A stretch of 64,000 nt of DNA from Qipengyuania intermedia (GCF_019711615.1 NZ_JAIGNS010000001.1:930001-994000); one strand, 5' to 3'. Shown: positions 14,638 through 24,083, counted from the stretch's first letter. Numbers and translations: made by a program. Notes: generated from the sequence alone by a model not told the origin.

Positions 14638-17106
14638 TCAATCGGCTTCGGGAAGTTCATCGACGCGCATGGCGGCACCGGCGAGGCTTTCCGCTTCCAG
14701 CAGAAGTTCGTCGTCAACCGAACCTTGCGGCGTAGCTTCGCGCCCGATCATCACCATGACCGGGACGGCAAGGGGACTTACGCGGTCGAGTTCGACATGA
14801 ACCAGCTCCTCGGCCGCCCGGTCGAGCAGGCTGCCTAGCCGGCCGACATCGGTCATCCGCGTTCGTGCATCCGCCCAGGCCGCTTCGAGCAGAACGTGAT
14901 CGGGCTCGTACTTGCGCAGTACGTCGTAAATCAGATCGGTCGAGAAAGTGACCTGCTTGCCGGTCTTGCGCTTGCCCGGATGCTGGCGCTCCACCAGACC
15001 GCCGATGACCGCCACTTCACGGAAGGCCCGCCGAAGGAGGTGCGAATTCTGCACCCATTCGATAAATTCGTCCTGCAGTATGTCCGGCGACAACAGCGGG
15101 GCGGGATCCTCGACCGGCTTCAGTCCCCAGACTGCCAGCGAATAGTCGTTGGCCACAAACCCGCCCGGCATCAGGCCGCGGTCCTCCATTCGCCGCGTGA
15201 TCAGCATCCCCAGGCTCTGGTTCGCGTTCCACCCCTCGAAGGTATAGTAGACGCTGTAATGGCGTTTCGCGTGCGGGAAGCTTTCCACCAATAGCTGGCC
15301 AGGCCCCGGCATCTGCGAGCGCCAGTGCTGCACCTCCAGCCATTCGCGCACATCGTCGGGGAAACGCGCCCACCCCGCGCGGTCGACCAGCATGTTTCGC
15401 ACGCGATCGGCCAGATGTGTGGTGAGCGGCATGCGCGCCCCGCCATAACTCGGGATCATGGCGCTTGCCTTGGCGGCCTTCACCAGCACTTCCATGTCCT
15501 GGAGCTTGACCACCTCCAGGCTCATACCGGCAAAGGCAAACGTGTCGCCGGGACTAAGAGAGGCTGCGAATCTTTCCTCGATCTTGCCGAGGCTGCGTCC
15601 ACCGCGTCCGCGGCCAGAATTGATCCTAACCTCCAGCATCTCGCTATCGATGATGATCCCTGCATTCATCCGGTGCCGCTGGGCCTGTTCGGGATGGCTG
15701 AGGCGCCAGACACCCTCACTGTCACGAACGATGCGCTTGAACTTGTCATAGGCTTCGAGCGCATAACCGCCGGTGGCTACGAAAGTCAGCACGCGCTGCC
15801 AGATTTCAGCGTCGACCCAGGCATAGGAGAGGCTGGACCGCACCTGCGCCAACAGCTCGCCTTCCTCGAAGGGCGCGGCGCAGGCGCAGGCCATTACATG
15901 CTGCGCGAGCACATCGAGACCGCCAGGCCGGAAATCCTCTCCATCGCGGCGACCCTCATCGACCGCCTCCTTGGCCGCGGTGGCCTCCAGGAATTCGAAC
16001 CGGTTGCCAGGGACCAGCAATGCCCTGCTCGGCTGGTCCAGCCGGTGGTTCGCCCGGCCGATGCGCTGCAGCAGGCGGCTCGAACCCTTCGGTGCGCCCA
16101 TCTGGACGACGAGGTCGATATCGCCCCAGTCGACGCCCAGATCGAGGCTCGCCGTTGCGACAAGCGCACGCAGTTCGCCGCGCGCCATGGCGCCTTCGAC
16201 CTTGCGCCGAGCTTCCTTGCTCAGCGAACCGTGATGGATGCCGATCGGCAGGTTTTCCTCGTTCACATCCCAAAGGTGCTGGAAGATGTATTCGGCAAGG
16301 AAGCGCGTATTCGTGAAGACCAGCGTCGTGCGGTTCTTGCTGATCCTCTCGTAAAGCTGGGGAATGGCCCACGTCGCCGCATGCCCGCCCCACGGCACCC
16401 GCTCCTCGTCCGGCAGTAGTATCTCGACCTCGGACGGCGCGCCCTGCTCGCCCTCGACCAGTTCGACCGTGTCGAGATCGCCCCACGGGGCGAGCCATTC
16501 GCGGAATGCCTCCGGGCTGGCGACCGTCGCCGACAAGGCCGCTCGCTGCATGTCCGGCGCAATCGCCTGGAGTCGCGAGAGGGCCAGGGCGAGGAGGTCG
16601 CCCCGCTTGCCCGTGGCGAAGGCGTGCACTTCGTCAATGACGATCCGTTTCAGGCCGGAGAAGAGTTCGAAACTGTCCGGGAAAGACAGCAGCAGCGACA
16701 GGCTTTCCGGCGTCGTCAGCAGCACATGCGGCGGCTTTTGCCGCTGGCGGCGCTTGCGATCCGACGGCGTATCACCGCTCCGCGTCTCGACTGTGATCGG
16801 CAGGCCCATCTCCTCGATGGGGGTGAGGAGATTGCGCTGCACGTCGTGCGCCAGCGCCTTGAGCGGCGACACATAGAGCGTGTGCAGCCCTTCGGGCGGT
16901 GCCTTGCCGCCGAGCCGCTCTTCGGTGAAATCGACGAGCGTGGGGAGAAAGCCTGCCAGCGTTTTGCCCGCCCCGGTATCGGCAACGAGCAGGGCGTGGT
17001 GAGAAGCATCGCTCGCTTCCAGCATTTCGAGCTGGTGTCGGCGGATGCGCCAGCCGCGACCGGCAAACCAGTCATCGATCCGGGAAGGTACGGCCTGCTC
17101 GCTCAC
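14638..17106 (-). CDS. Ligase-associated DEXH-box helicase, Lhr family
   Basis: ATP-dependent 3'-5' helicase-like protein implicated in DNA repair. It has 822 residues from a GTG start at 17106, chosen because homologues begin near RIDDWFAGRGWRIRRHQLEM; the open frame runs further into the neighbouring gene. Motifs in order: Walker A ADTGAGKT (about 43-50), VSPLKALAHD, TTPESL, Walker B DEVH, SAT, VATASLDLGVDWG and QRIGRANHR, then the Lhr-type winged-helix and accessory domains. Its usual partners (PdeM phosphoesterase, ATP-dependent ligase, exonuclease) are not adjacent here. Confidence 0.9.
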   Translation of the reverse strand: MSEQAVPSRIDDWFAGRGWRIRRHQLEMLEASDASHHALLVADTGAGKTLAGFLPTLVDFTEERLGGKAPPEGLHTLYVSPLKALAHDVQRNLLTPIEEMGLPITVETRSGDTPSDRKRRQRQKPPHVLLTTPESLSLLLSFPDSFELFSGLKRIVIDEVHAFATGKRGDLLALALSRLQAIAPDMQRAALSATVASPEAFREWLAPWGDLDTVELVEGEQGAPSEVEILLPDEERVPWGGHAATWAIPQLYERISKNRTTLVFTNTRFLAEYIFQHLWDVNEENLPIGIHHGSLSKEARRKVEGAMARGELRALVATASLDLGVDWGDIDLVVQMGAPKGSSRLLQRIGRANHRLDQPSRALLVPGNRFEFLEATAAKEAVDEGRRDGEDFRPGGLDVLAQHVMACACAAPFEEGELLAQVRSSLSYAWVDAEIWQRVLTFVATGGYALEAYDKFKRIVRDSEGVWRLSHPEQAQRHRMNAGIIIDSEMLEVRINSGRGRGGRSLGKIEERFAASLSPGDTFAFAGMSLEVVKLQDMEVLVKAAKASAMIPSYGGARMPLTTHLADRVRNMLVDRAGWARFPDDVREWLEVQHWRSQMPGPGQLLVESFPHAKRHYSVYYTFEGWNANQSLGMLITRRMEDRGLMPGGFVANDYSLAVWGLKPVEDPAPLLSPDILQDEFIEWVQNSHLLRRAFREVAVIGGLVERQHPGKRKTGKQVTFSTDLIYDVLRKYEPDHVLLEAAWADARTRMTDVGRLGSLLDRAAEELVHVELDRVSPLAVPVMVMIGREATPQGSVDDELLLEAESLAGAAMRVDELPEAD

Positions 17107-17152
17107 CTCATCACAGCGCGCCGAAACGCGCGACGTTCCCGGCCACAAGGGT

Positions 17153-17965
17153 TCAGAACGGCGTGTCCTGGGCAGCGGTTTCGACAGCGACCTCCATGCC
17201 GAAGACGAGATCATCCTCGCTCAGCCCGGTCAGCTCCTGCAGTCGCGCTTTCTCTTGCGCGGAGAGCGCCGCATAGGTCCGGCGTTCGGGCAGGTCCGCC
17301 ATCGCCGCCTTCATCTTCTCTTCCATCGTGGCAAACTGTTCCATCATCACGGGCATGCTGCTCATGGCCGCGCTCATGATCCGGGGATCGTTCGCCAATT
17401 CGAAGGATTTCGCCGCGAAGGTCGAGCCCGATGGCGTTGCGAAGAAGGCGTTGAGATCGTTGAGTTCGGTGGCAGTGAAGGCGACGGCATAGGCCTCGCT
17501 CATACCCTTGCGCATGGCGGGTTCCATCGCTGCCATGACCTCACCCATCGCATCCTTGACGAATGCCATTTCGCGGCGCTGGCGTTCCTGCCAGTTGGGA
17601 TCGATGATGGAGGCGATTTCCTTGACCTGTTCCTCGGTCACTTCGAGCTCGGATTCGTCGTAACCGATCGAATCCGCAAGGCTCGGCCCGGCTTCTGCCG
17701 CAAGCTCCATGAACGGTCCGAGCATACCGCCGAAGGTCGAATCGATGACCTTCTGCATCGCACCTTCGGGCATCATCTTGTCGATGACCTGCTGGGCCAG
17801 GGGCAGGCGCGCCTCTTCTTCGGCGGAGAGGGGTTCGACGGCGAATGCCTGCATCATCGCAGCCATGACCTCGGCATCTTCGGCAGAAGAATCTTCATCC
17901 TCCGCCGCCAAAGGCTGCGCCGACAGGGCGAGCGTCGCGCCGAGCGCCAGGATCCACTTCTTCAT
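17153..17965 (-). CDS. DUF2059-type secreted protein
   Basis: 270 residues. A signal peptide (MKKWILALGATLALSAQPLA, then A before EDED) and an acidic linker are followed by a helical protein. The segment MSEAYAVAFTATELNDLNAF with ATPSGSTFAAKSFELAND resembles the DUF2059 family of periplasmic proteins. Function is unknown. It sits 23 bases downstream of the phosphohexomutase gene on the same strand and upstream of the helicase, so it may be the last member of the mipZ transcription unit. Confidence 0.75.
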   Translation of the reverse strand: MKKWILALGATLALSAQPLAAEDEDSSAEDAEVMAAMMQAFAVEPLSAEEEARLPLAQQVIDKMMPEGAMQKVIDSTFGGMLGPFMELAAEAGPSLADSIGYDESELEVTEEQVKEIASIIDPNWQERQRREMAFVKDAMGEVMAAMEPAMRKGMSEAYAVAFTATELNDLNAFFATPSGSTFAAKSFELANDPRIMSAAMSSMPVMMEQFATMEEKMKAAMADLPERRTYAALSAQEKARLQELTGLSEDDLVFGMEVAVETAAQDTPF

Positions 17966-17988
17966 GATATTACCCTCCCTCCGGGAAA

Positions 17989-19392
17989 TCAGTGTCCGAC
18001 GCTTTCACCGCGCTCGAGGCCGGACAGGCGCAGCTGCTCGTCGATCTGGTCCATCAGCCGCGCTAGACCTTCCTGCGTATCGCTCTCGGCGCGCGCAACG
18101 AGCACGTCCTGCGTATTCGATGCGCGCAGCAGCCACCAGCCGTCGTCCGTATTGACGCGCACGCCATCGGTTCCGTTCACCTGCGCATCGCTGTTGGCAA
18201 GGCGGTCCTTCACTTCCTCGATCGCCGCGAACTTGCGGCTTTCGTCCACCTGGAAGCGCATTTCCGGCGTGTTGATCATGTCGGGCATCGCACTGCGCAG
18301 ATCGGTCACCGACTTGCCCAGGCGCGCCGATGCCGCCAGCAGGCGCACGCCCGCATAAAGTGCATCGTCGAAACCGTAATATTCGTCGGCAAAGAAGACA
18401 TGCCCGCTCATTTCGCCGGCCAGCGGAGAGCCCGTCTCCTTCATTTTGGACTTAATCAGCGAGTGCCCGGTCTTCCACATCAGCGGTTCGCCGCCGCACT
18501 TCTCGACATGATCGAATAGCGCGCGGCTGGCCTTCACATCGGCGATAATCGTTGCGCCGGACATGGTTGCCAGAAGATCCTCGGCATAAATCATCAGCAG
18601 CTGGTCGCCCCAGATCACGCGCCCTTCGCCGTCGATCGCCCCGATCCGGTCCCCGTCGCCATCGAAAGCCACTCCGAAATCGAGGGACTTTGCGGAGACG
18701 AGCTTTTTCAAATCGGCAAGGTTTTCCTCGACAGTAGGGTCGGGATGATGATTGGGAAATTCGCCGTCGACTTCGGTAAAGAGAAGATGATGCTCTCCGG
18801 GCAGCCGGGCGACCAGCTTTTCGAGAGCAGGTCCGGCAGACCCGTTGCCGGCATCCCAACCGACGCGAATGCCTTCGAGCGCCTCGGCATCGATCCCGTC
18901 CAGTGCGGTAATCATGCGCGAGACGTATTCATCGACGATATCGCGATCTTCGACCGTACCCGCACCATCGCTCCATTCCCCGGCGGCCGACCGCCTGCCA
19001 AGCTCCTGGATGTCCTCCCCGAAAAATGGGCGGCCCTGAAAGACCATTTTGAAGCCGTTGTAATTGGGGGGATTGTGGCTGCCGGTTATCTGAATGCCGC
19101 CGTCGATATCGCGGTCGCTTGCCTCCGCATAATATAGCATCGGCGTCGGCCCCAGGCCCACCCGAACCGCATCGCAGCCCGCGGCGTTGATACCTTCGAC
19201 GAGGGCGTGCTCGAGCATCGGCGAGCTGACCCTTCCGTCATAACCCACCGCGACACGCTTGCCGCCCGCTTCGCGCAGCATCGAACCGAATGTGCGGCCG
19301 ATCGCGCGCGCATCGTCGGCACCCAGCGTTTCGCCGATGATGCCGCGAATGTCGTATTCGCGCAGGATAGTGGAATCGAAAGCATGGCTCAT
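17989..19392 (-). CDS. Phosphomannomutase/phosphoglucomutase
   Basis: Interconverts hexose 1- and 6-phosphates for nucleotide-sugar and polysaccharide synthesis. It has 467 residues of the alpha-D-phosphohexomutase superfamily: the N-terminus FDSTILREYDIRGIIGETLG, the phosphoserine loop GIQITGSHNPPNYNGFKMVF, the metal loop AFDGDGDRIG and the sugar loop GEMSGHVFF are all visible. It is close to the bifunctional AlgC/PgmG enzymes. Its ATG overlaps the stop of the J-domain gene (ATGA), giving translational coupling with mipZ upstream. Confidence 0.94.
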   Translation of the reverse strand: MSHAFDSTILREYDIRGIIGETLGADDARAIGRTFGSMLREAGGKRVAVGYDGRVSSPMLEHALVEGINAAGCDAVRVGLGPTPMLYYAEASDRDIDGGIQITGSHNPPNYNGFKMVFQGRPFFGEDIQELGRRSAAGEWSDGAGTVEDRDIVDEYVSRMITALDGIDAEALEGIRVGWDAGNGSAGPALEKLVARLPGEHHLLFTEVDGEFPNHHPDPTVEENLADLKKLVSAKSLDFGVAFDGDGDRIGAIDGEGRVIWGDQLLMIYAEDLLATMSGATIIADVKASRALFDHVEKCGGEPLMWKTGHSLIKSKMKETGSPLAGEMSGHVFFADEYYGFDDALYAGVRLLAASARLGKSVTDLRSAMPDMINTPEMRFQVDESRKFAAIEEVKDRLANSDAQVNGTDGVRVNTDDGWWLLRASNTQDVLVARAESDTQEGLARLMDQIDEQLRLSGLERGESVGH

Positions 19393-19691
19393 CGGGGAGG
19401 CTCCGGAGATTCGTAAGGTAATTCGTTGATGAGCAGGTCGCGCGCGGCATTCAGTTCCTGCATCTGCGCTTTGTCACCGCCCTTGTCGGGGTGAAGCATG
19501 CTGGCCATCCGGCGATGCGCCTCGCGGATTTCGCGGTGGTCCGCCCGCGCGGACACATTCAGCAGCTTGCGCGCCTTGAACAGCGCCTGCTCGCGGGTCG
19601 GGGTACCGCGAAGATAATCCCACGGCCATTTACCCAGCGCCCAGCGGCACAGGATCGACAGCAGCGCGGCAATGATCAGGAAACGCGTCAT
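19389..19691 (-). CDS. Membrane-anchored J-domain protein
   Basis: 100 residues. The N-terminal hydrophobic helix (about 3-20) is a membrane anchor; the C-terminal half is a J domain with the essential HPD at 67-69 (ASMLHPDKGGDKAQM), the architecture of the TIM14/DnaJ-like proteins of alphaproteobacteria. It should stimulate a DnaK-type chaperone at the inner membrane. It overlaps mipZ upstream and the phosphohexomutase gene downstream by four bases each. Confidence 0.85.
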   Translation of the reverse strand: MTRFLIIAALLSILCRWALGKWPWDYLRGTPTREQALFKARKLLNVSARADHREIREAHRRMASMLHPDKGGDKAQMQELNAARDLLINELPYESPEPPR

Positions 19692-20500
19692 TCGGCTGCC
19701 TCTTCGACTGGCGGAAACGCGCTTCCCGGCAGGCGCAGCGCGGCGACAAGGCCGCGTAGTTCCTGCCTGGCGACGAGGTGGCTAGTGCCGAGATCGCCCA
19801 GATGTCCCTTGTCGAGCAGAGTGAGGCCCGACGGGAACAGCTCGCGGTAGATCACGCGTTCCGAAAGGCCTTTCGCAGTACGGAAGCCGACGCGCTTGGA
19901 CATTTCCGCCAATGCCTGTTCGATGCGCGCCATGTTGCGCGCCTCTGTATGGCCCGTGCGGTTGCGCACCACGACCCAGTCCATCTGCGCCCGCTGCTGG
20001 TCGATCTGCTGGCGGCCACGCTTGATCCGCGCCTCCCAGATGAGTTCGGCGTAGAACGAGAGCTTCTTGACCTTGAAGGTCTCCCCTTCGACCTGGCCGA
20101 TAAGGTCGAAATCGACGAAGCTGTCGTTCATCGGGGTGACGAGGGTGTCCGCCTGCGTGGCGGCAAATCGGGCCAGCGGATCGTCTCGGCCGGGCGTGTC
20201 CACGATGATGAAATCGGCGCCAGCGCTGTGCTCTTCGACGAAAGCGGCGAATTCCTCGGGTTCGAGACCTTCGATCGTGTGGCAGCGCACTGTTGGCAGA
20301 TCGATGTTGCGGCGCTGCGCCGTGTCGGCCCGGTTCTCGAAATAGCGGCACATGGTACGCTGGCGATGGTCGAGATCGAAGGCGACGACATCGGCGCCGC
20401 GGTAGGCCAGCGCGACGGCGACGTGAACGGCCGTGGTCGACTTGCCGGTGCCGCCTTTTTCATTGGCGAAGGTAATCCAGTGGGGTGCGGTCTGGGACAC
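19688..20500 (-). CDS. mipZ: Division-plane positioning ATPase MipZ
   Basis: ParA/MinD-type ATPase that in Caulobacter forms a polar gradient with ParB and inhibits FtsZ away from midcell. It has 270 residues from a GTG at 20500; a TTG at 20521 is possible and neither has a clear ribosome-binding site. Deviant Walker A KGGTGKST is at 15-22, followed by DLDHRQRTMCRYFENR, VDTPGRDD, TPMNDSFVDFDLIGQV, MDWVVVRNR and ERVIYRELFPSGLTLLD, all matching MipZ rather than ParA or MinD. It is first in a coupled operon with the J-domain and phosphohexomutase genes. Confidence 0.93.
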   Translation of the reverse strand: MSQTAPHWITFANEKGGTGKSTTAVHVAVALAYRGADVVAFDLDHRQRTMCRYFENRADTAQRRNIDLPTVRCHTIEGLEPEEFAAFVEEHSAGADFIIVDTPGRDDPLARFAATQADTLVTPMNDSFVDFDLIGQVEGETFKVKKLSFYAELIWEARIKRGRQQIDQQRAQMDWVVVRNRTGHTEARNMARIEQALAEMSKRVGFRTAKGLSERVIYRELFPSGLTLLDKGHLGDLGTSHLVARQELRGLVAALRLPGSAFPPVEEAAE

Positions 20501-20589
20501 GGTAAGTAAAGATACTCGCAAATTGTTGCTGCAGGCCCGCGCTCGGCGCTAGGGCGTCCGAAACGATCCTTATCCAAGGGGATAGACTG

Positions 20590-21441
20590 GTGCAAACGGC
20601 CCGTGAACTGGAAGTGTTGAGGAAGGCGGTCGATACGCTTCGCGGTGGGGGAAAGACCATCGCGCTGGTGCCGACGATGGGCGCCCTGCACGAGGGCCAT
20701 CTTACCCTGATGCGCGAGGCTAGGCGCGCCGCAGATCACGTGGTCGCTTCGATCTTCGTCAATCCGCGGCAATTCGGAGAGGGCGAGGACCTGGACGCCT
20801 ATCCGCGCCAGCTGGCGCAGGATTCGCAGCTTCTGGAAAAAGAAGGCGTGGCGCTTTTGTGGGCCCCTCAACCGCAGGAAGTCTATCCTCCCGGCTACGC
20901 CACCAATATCTCTGTGGCTGGCGTCAGCGAAGGGTTGTGCGGCGGCGACCGGCCCGGCCATTTCGACGGCGTCGCCACGGTGGTCTGCAAGTTGTTCAAC
21001 CAGGTCAGGCCGGACATTGCCTTTTTCGGCGAGAAGGACTGGCAGCAACTTGCAGTTATCCGCCGGATGGCGCGTGACCTCGACCTGACCCAGCCCCATG
21101 TCAACGCGATCAGGGGCGTGCCGATCGTGCGTGAAGAGGACGGGCTCGCGATGAGCAGCCGTAACGCCTATCTCTCGCCCGATCAGCGCCAGCAGGCCGC
21201 TGCCCTCCCCCGCGCAATGCGCGATGCGATAGCGGTCTTGTCCGAAGGCGGCGAAGCCGAACGCCCGCTCGGCAATCTTCGCGAGGTGCTGCAAGTCAGC
21301 GGGTTCGACAGCGTCGATTATGCCGAATTGCGCGATGCAGACAGCCTCGAGCCCCTGCCGAAGGATAATGGTAATGCACGCCTGTTCGTCGCGGCACGCA
21401 TCGGTGGCACACGGCTGATCGACAATATGGCGGTGGGATAG
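20590..21441 (+). CDS. panC: Pantothenate synthetase
   Basis: Joins pantoate and beta-alanine using ATP in coenzyme A synthesis. It has 283 residues with a GTG start after AAGGGGATA. The ATP site PTMGALHEGHLTL (H/GHL motif) is near residue 30, FVNPRQFGEGEDLDAYPR follows, then DRPGHFDGVATVV, FFGEKDWQQL and GLAMSSRNAYL, all typical. panB is not adjacent. A short inverted repeat (TATCC-AAGG-GGATA, 20571-20584) contains the ribosome-binding site. The gene is divergent from mipZ. Confidence 0.97.
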   Translation: MQTARELEVLRKAVDTLRGGGKTIALVPTMGALHEGHLTLMREARRAADHVVASIFVNPRQFGEGEDLDAYPRQLAQDSQLLEKEGVALLWAPQPQEVYPPGYATNISVAGVSEGLCGGDRPGHFDGVATVVCKLFNQVRPDIAFFGEKDWQQLAVIRRMARDLDLTQPHVNAIRGVPIVREEDGLAMSSRNAYLSPDQRQQAAALPRAMRDAIAVLSEGGEAERPLGNLREVLQVSGFDSVDYAELRDADSLEPLPKDNGNARLFVAARIGGTRLIDNMAVG

Positions 21442-21469
21442 ATCCGCGAACGCTCACGCGTACGGAGGT

Positions 21470-21543
21470 TGGAGCGGGTAAGGGGAATCGAACCCCTCTA
21501 GCCAGCTTGGAAGGCTGGAGCATTACCACTATGCTATACCCGC
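21470..21543 (-). tRNA. tRNA-Gly (anticodon TCC)
   Basis: The complement folds as a cloverleaf: acceptor GCGGGTA pairs with TACCCGC, discriminator T, encoded CCA (21470-21472), anticodon stem CCAGC/GCTGG with loop CTTCCAA (anticodon TCC), and T-arm GGGGTTCGATTCCCC. It reads glycine GGA/GGG codons. Confidence 0.97.
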
Positions 21544-21567
21544 CCACACCTGCTTGGGCGGGAGCGC

Positions 21568-21596
21568 AGATGCCACCGGGAGTGGCCCCGCGTCAA
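21568..21596 (-). promoter_or_regulatory. Promoter of tRNA-Gly
   Basis: On the minus strand TTGACG (21591-21596) and GCATCT (21568-21573) are separated by exactly 17 bases, ending 25 bases before the tRNA 5' end. Confidence 0.6.
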
Positions 21597-21600
21597 CAGG

Positions 21601-22233
21601 TCATTCGCCGGTCGCGCCGGTTTCTTCGCCGCCCGCCTCATCGGTCTGGGTGATGGTCTCGATAAGCGTAGGCGCGCGTGCTTCATCCGCATCGAATGCC
21701 TCGGTTTCGATCGTCACTTCGACCCGGCGATTCGCTGCGCGCCCTTCTTCGTTGGGCGAGCCATCCGGCAGGGCATTGGGTTCGATCGGGTTCTGTTCGC
21801 CGAATGCGATGATCTCGATACGCTCCTCGTCGACCCCGTTCTCGACAAGGAAATCGCGCACCGCTTCGGCGCGTTCGCGCGAGGCAGTCTCGTTCGCTTC
21901 ATCGCTGCCGTCGCTGTCGGAATGTCCGCCCAGGACGATGCGGCCACCCTCGCCCATCTGGGGCGATTTGAGGATTGTCGCCAGCTCGGCGCGGGCCGCT
22001 TCGGTCAGTTCGCTCGTTCCGTCGGGAAAGCCGAGGGTCGTTTCCAGCGGAGGCAGCGGAGCATCCGCCGGCCGGCCATCGGCGCCCTCACCTTCCTGCT
22101 CGAAGATGGAGCGCGGGGCGTCGCTTTCGTTCGGGGCCGGTTCGGGCGATTCCTCGCGTCCGCAGGCCTGCAGCCCCATTGCTGCGATTGTCAGGCAGGC
22201 CATTCCCGCCCAGCTCGTCCTCGTCCGGTTCAT
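21601..22233 (-). CDS. OmpA-family lipoprotein
   Basis: 210 residues. The signal peptide ends in a lipobox (MGLQAC, C24), so the protein should be lipidated. A Pro/Glu-rich linker leads to an OmpA-like peptidoglycan-binding domain (about 65-185) with LGGHSDSDGSDEANETASRE and the ANRRVEVTIE ending. It has an acidic C-terminal tail. Its start overlaps the stop of the Na+/H+ antiporter gene by four bases, so the two are coupled; the reason for this pairing is not evident. Confidence 0.88.
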   Translation of the reverse strand: MNRTRTSWAGMACLTIAAMGLQACGREESPEPAPNESDAPRSIFEQEGEGADGRPADAPLPPLETTLGFPDGTSELTEAARAELATILKSPQMGEGGRIVLGGHSDSDGSDEANETASRERAEAVRDFLVENGVDEERIEIIAFGEQNPIEPNALPDGSPNEEGRAANRRVEVTIETEAFDADEARAPTLIETITQTDEAGGEETGATGE

Positions 22234-24083
22234 GCCGGTTCTATCCCCTGCTTACGTCCAGATTTCTTGCGGGCCGCATTCTCCTCGGCCGTGCGGCGTT
22301 GGGGCGGCAGGTAACTCAAGATCGTGTCGCCGGCGCGCGGTTCCGGCCGCGCTGCATGCGTGAAGAAGCGGATGACCCCGCCCCTGCGGATCAGCAGCAA
22401 CATGTTCGCCGCATCGGGCAGCCGCTCCTGTGCATCCTCGAAGTCGAATTCGTCCGAGAGTTTCGTCTTGCGGAATACCCAGCCCTGCCGCTGGCGCTCG
22501 GACACGTCTTCCACTCCGAAGCCGGATTCGAAGAGCGCACGTCCCCGCAGGCTCTCGGGAAGCGAGTGCTTGTCGTCCGATTGGGCCGCTTCGCCCAGCT
22601 GGAACACTGCATCGCGGCCAATCTCATGGGCGAATTCGTTGCAGACGAGAGCATTGTAAGCCTCGTTCTCGGTCGCAGCGACGAGGTTCTGGTAGGGTGC
22701 GAGTTCCAGATTATGCTCGGTCGCCTCGTTCAGGATTTCGCCGTGATAGAAGGGGATACCTTTCTGACGGGCCAGCGCGAGGCGTTGCCAGCTGGAATCG
22801 ACGATCAGCACCGGGGCCTTCATCTCCTGGACCTGTTCCGCCAGGGCGATAGTCCAGGGCGTGCTGCCGACGATCAGGATGCCCGGCCGGGTCGCCCCCT
22901 TCACCTTGAGCAGCTTGGCGACGAAATCGACGGTGAAGCCGTGTGCCACGATGGTCACCACGACCACGGCGAAGCTCAGGCCGATCAGCAAATTTCCGTC
23001 GGTGAAGCCGAGATCGGACAGGCGCAGGGCGAACAGGCCCGAGATAGCGACAAGCACGATACCGCGCGGGGCGATCCAGGCGAGGAACAGGCGCTCGTTC
23101 CACGGGATGTTGGTGCCCAGCAGGCTGATCAGGATCGTCGCCGGACGGACGAGGAAGAGCAGTGCCAGCAGGAACAGGCCGATGGGCCAGTTGATGTAGC
23201 GTATGTCCTCGATACTGAGCGATGCCGACAGCAGAATGAATATGCCCGACACCAGCAAGACCGCGATGTTCTCCTTGAACGGATGGATCGACCGCAAGCT
23301 GGACACATTCATGTTCGCCAAGGCTACGCCCATGACCGTAACCGCTACAAGACCGGCTTCATGTTCTATCAAATTCGATACGACGAAGACGCCCACCACG
23401 GCTGTCAGCAGGACAGGCACCTTCAGATATTCGGGCACGGCACCGCGCGGGAAAGCCCAGGCGATTGCAAGTGCGGCGATATAACCGATCAGGCCGGCGA
23501 TAATCGCAGCGATGATCAGCGGAGGTACGACTTCGAATAGCGTGGCGTTGGGTTGCTCGGCGACTTTCCGGAAATACTCGTAGGCGATCACCGCGCACAG
23601 CGCGCCTGTCGGATCGTTGACGATAGCTTCCCACTTCAGGATCGAGGCGGGTCGCGACTTGATCGAGCTTTGCCTGAGCAAGGGTATAACGACTGTCGGG
23701 CCCGTCACCACTAGGATCCCGCCGAACAGGATCGCCACTTCGGGGGCCAGTCCCGCGATGTAGATGCCAGCCAGAGCGCCGAAAAGCCATCCGATGGCTA
23801 CCCCAACCGTAGCGAGCCGCATGACCGCGCTGCCGGTGTGGCGAAGTTCGCGGAAGTCGAGGCTCAGGCCGCCTTCGAAAAGGATCAAGGCAACGCCCAC
23901 CGCCACCATCGGCTCGAGCAGTTCGCCGAACGCATGCTCGGGATCGAAAATGCCGAGCACCGGGCCGGCCAGGAAACCGGCCGCAAGCATGAGAACGATT
24001 GCAGGCCACCCGGTTCGCCACGCGATCCATTGCGCACCGATACCCAGAATGCCCACCAAGGCTATGACAAGTGTCTGTTCCAT
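22230..24083 (-). CDS. Cation:proton antiporter (CPA family) with C-terminal nucleotide-binding-like domain
   Basis: 617 residues. About 12 hydrophobic helices span residues 3-400 (for example LVIALVGILGIGAQWIAW at the start and IVLVAISGLFALRLS late), with VNDPTGALCAVIAYEYF carrying the acidic pair expected in the transport site. The C-terminal 200 residues contain an RCK/TrkA-N-like Rossmann segment (GILIVGSTPWTIALAEQVQE) and a final RCK-C-like part. It probably exchanges Na+ or K+ for H+ in pH and salt homeostasis. It is coupled to the OmpA lipoprotein gene. Confidence 0.88.
   Translation of the reverse strand: MEQTLVIALVGILGIGAQWIAWRTGWPAIVLMLAAGFLAGPVLGIFDPEHAFGELLEPMVAVGVALILFEGGLSLDFRELRHTGSAVMRLATVGVAIGWLFGALAGIYIAGLAPEVAILFGGILVVTGPTVVIPLLRQSSIKSRPASILKWEAIVNDPTGALCAVIAYEYFRKVAEQPNATLFEVVPPLIIAAIIAGLIGYIAALAIAWAFPRGAVPEYLKVPVLLTAVVGVFVVSNLIEHEAGLVAVTVMGVALANMNVSSLRSIHPFKENIAVLLVSGIFILLSASLSIEDIRYINWPIGLFLLALLFLVRPATILISLLGTNIPWNERLFLAWIAPRGIVLVAISGLFALRLSDLGFTDGNLLIGLSFAVVVVTIVAHGFTVDFVAKLLKVKGATRPGILIVGSTPWTIALAEQVQEMKAPVLIVDSSWQRLALARQKGIPFYHGEILNEATEHNLELAPYQNLVAATENEAYNALVCNEFAHEIGRDAVFQLGEAAQSDDKHSLPESLRGRALFESGFGVEDVSERQRQGWVFRKTKLSDEFDFEDAQERLPDAANMLLLIRRGGVIRFFTHAARPEPRAGDTILSYLPPQRRTAEENAARKKSGRKQGIEPA

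Noticed and set aside
21975-23540. 521-codon plus-strand frame opposite the antiporter
   Set aside because: Antisense to a multi-helix transporter; rich in Asp/Gln/His as expected from reversed hydrophobic codons.
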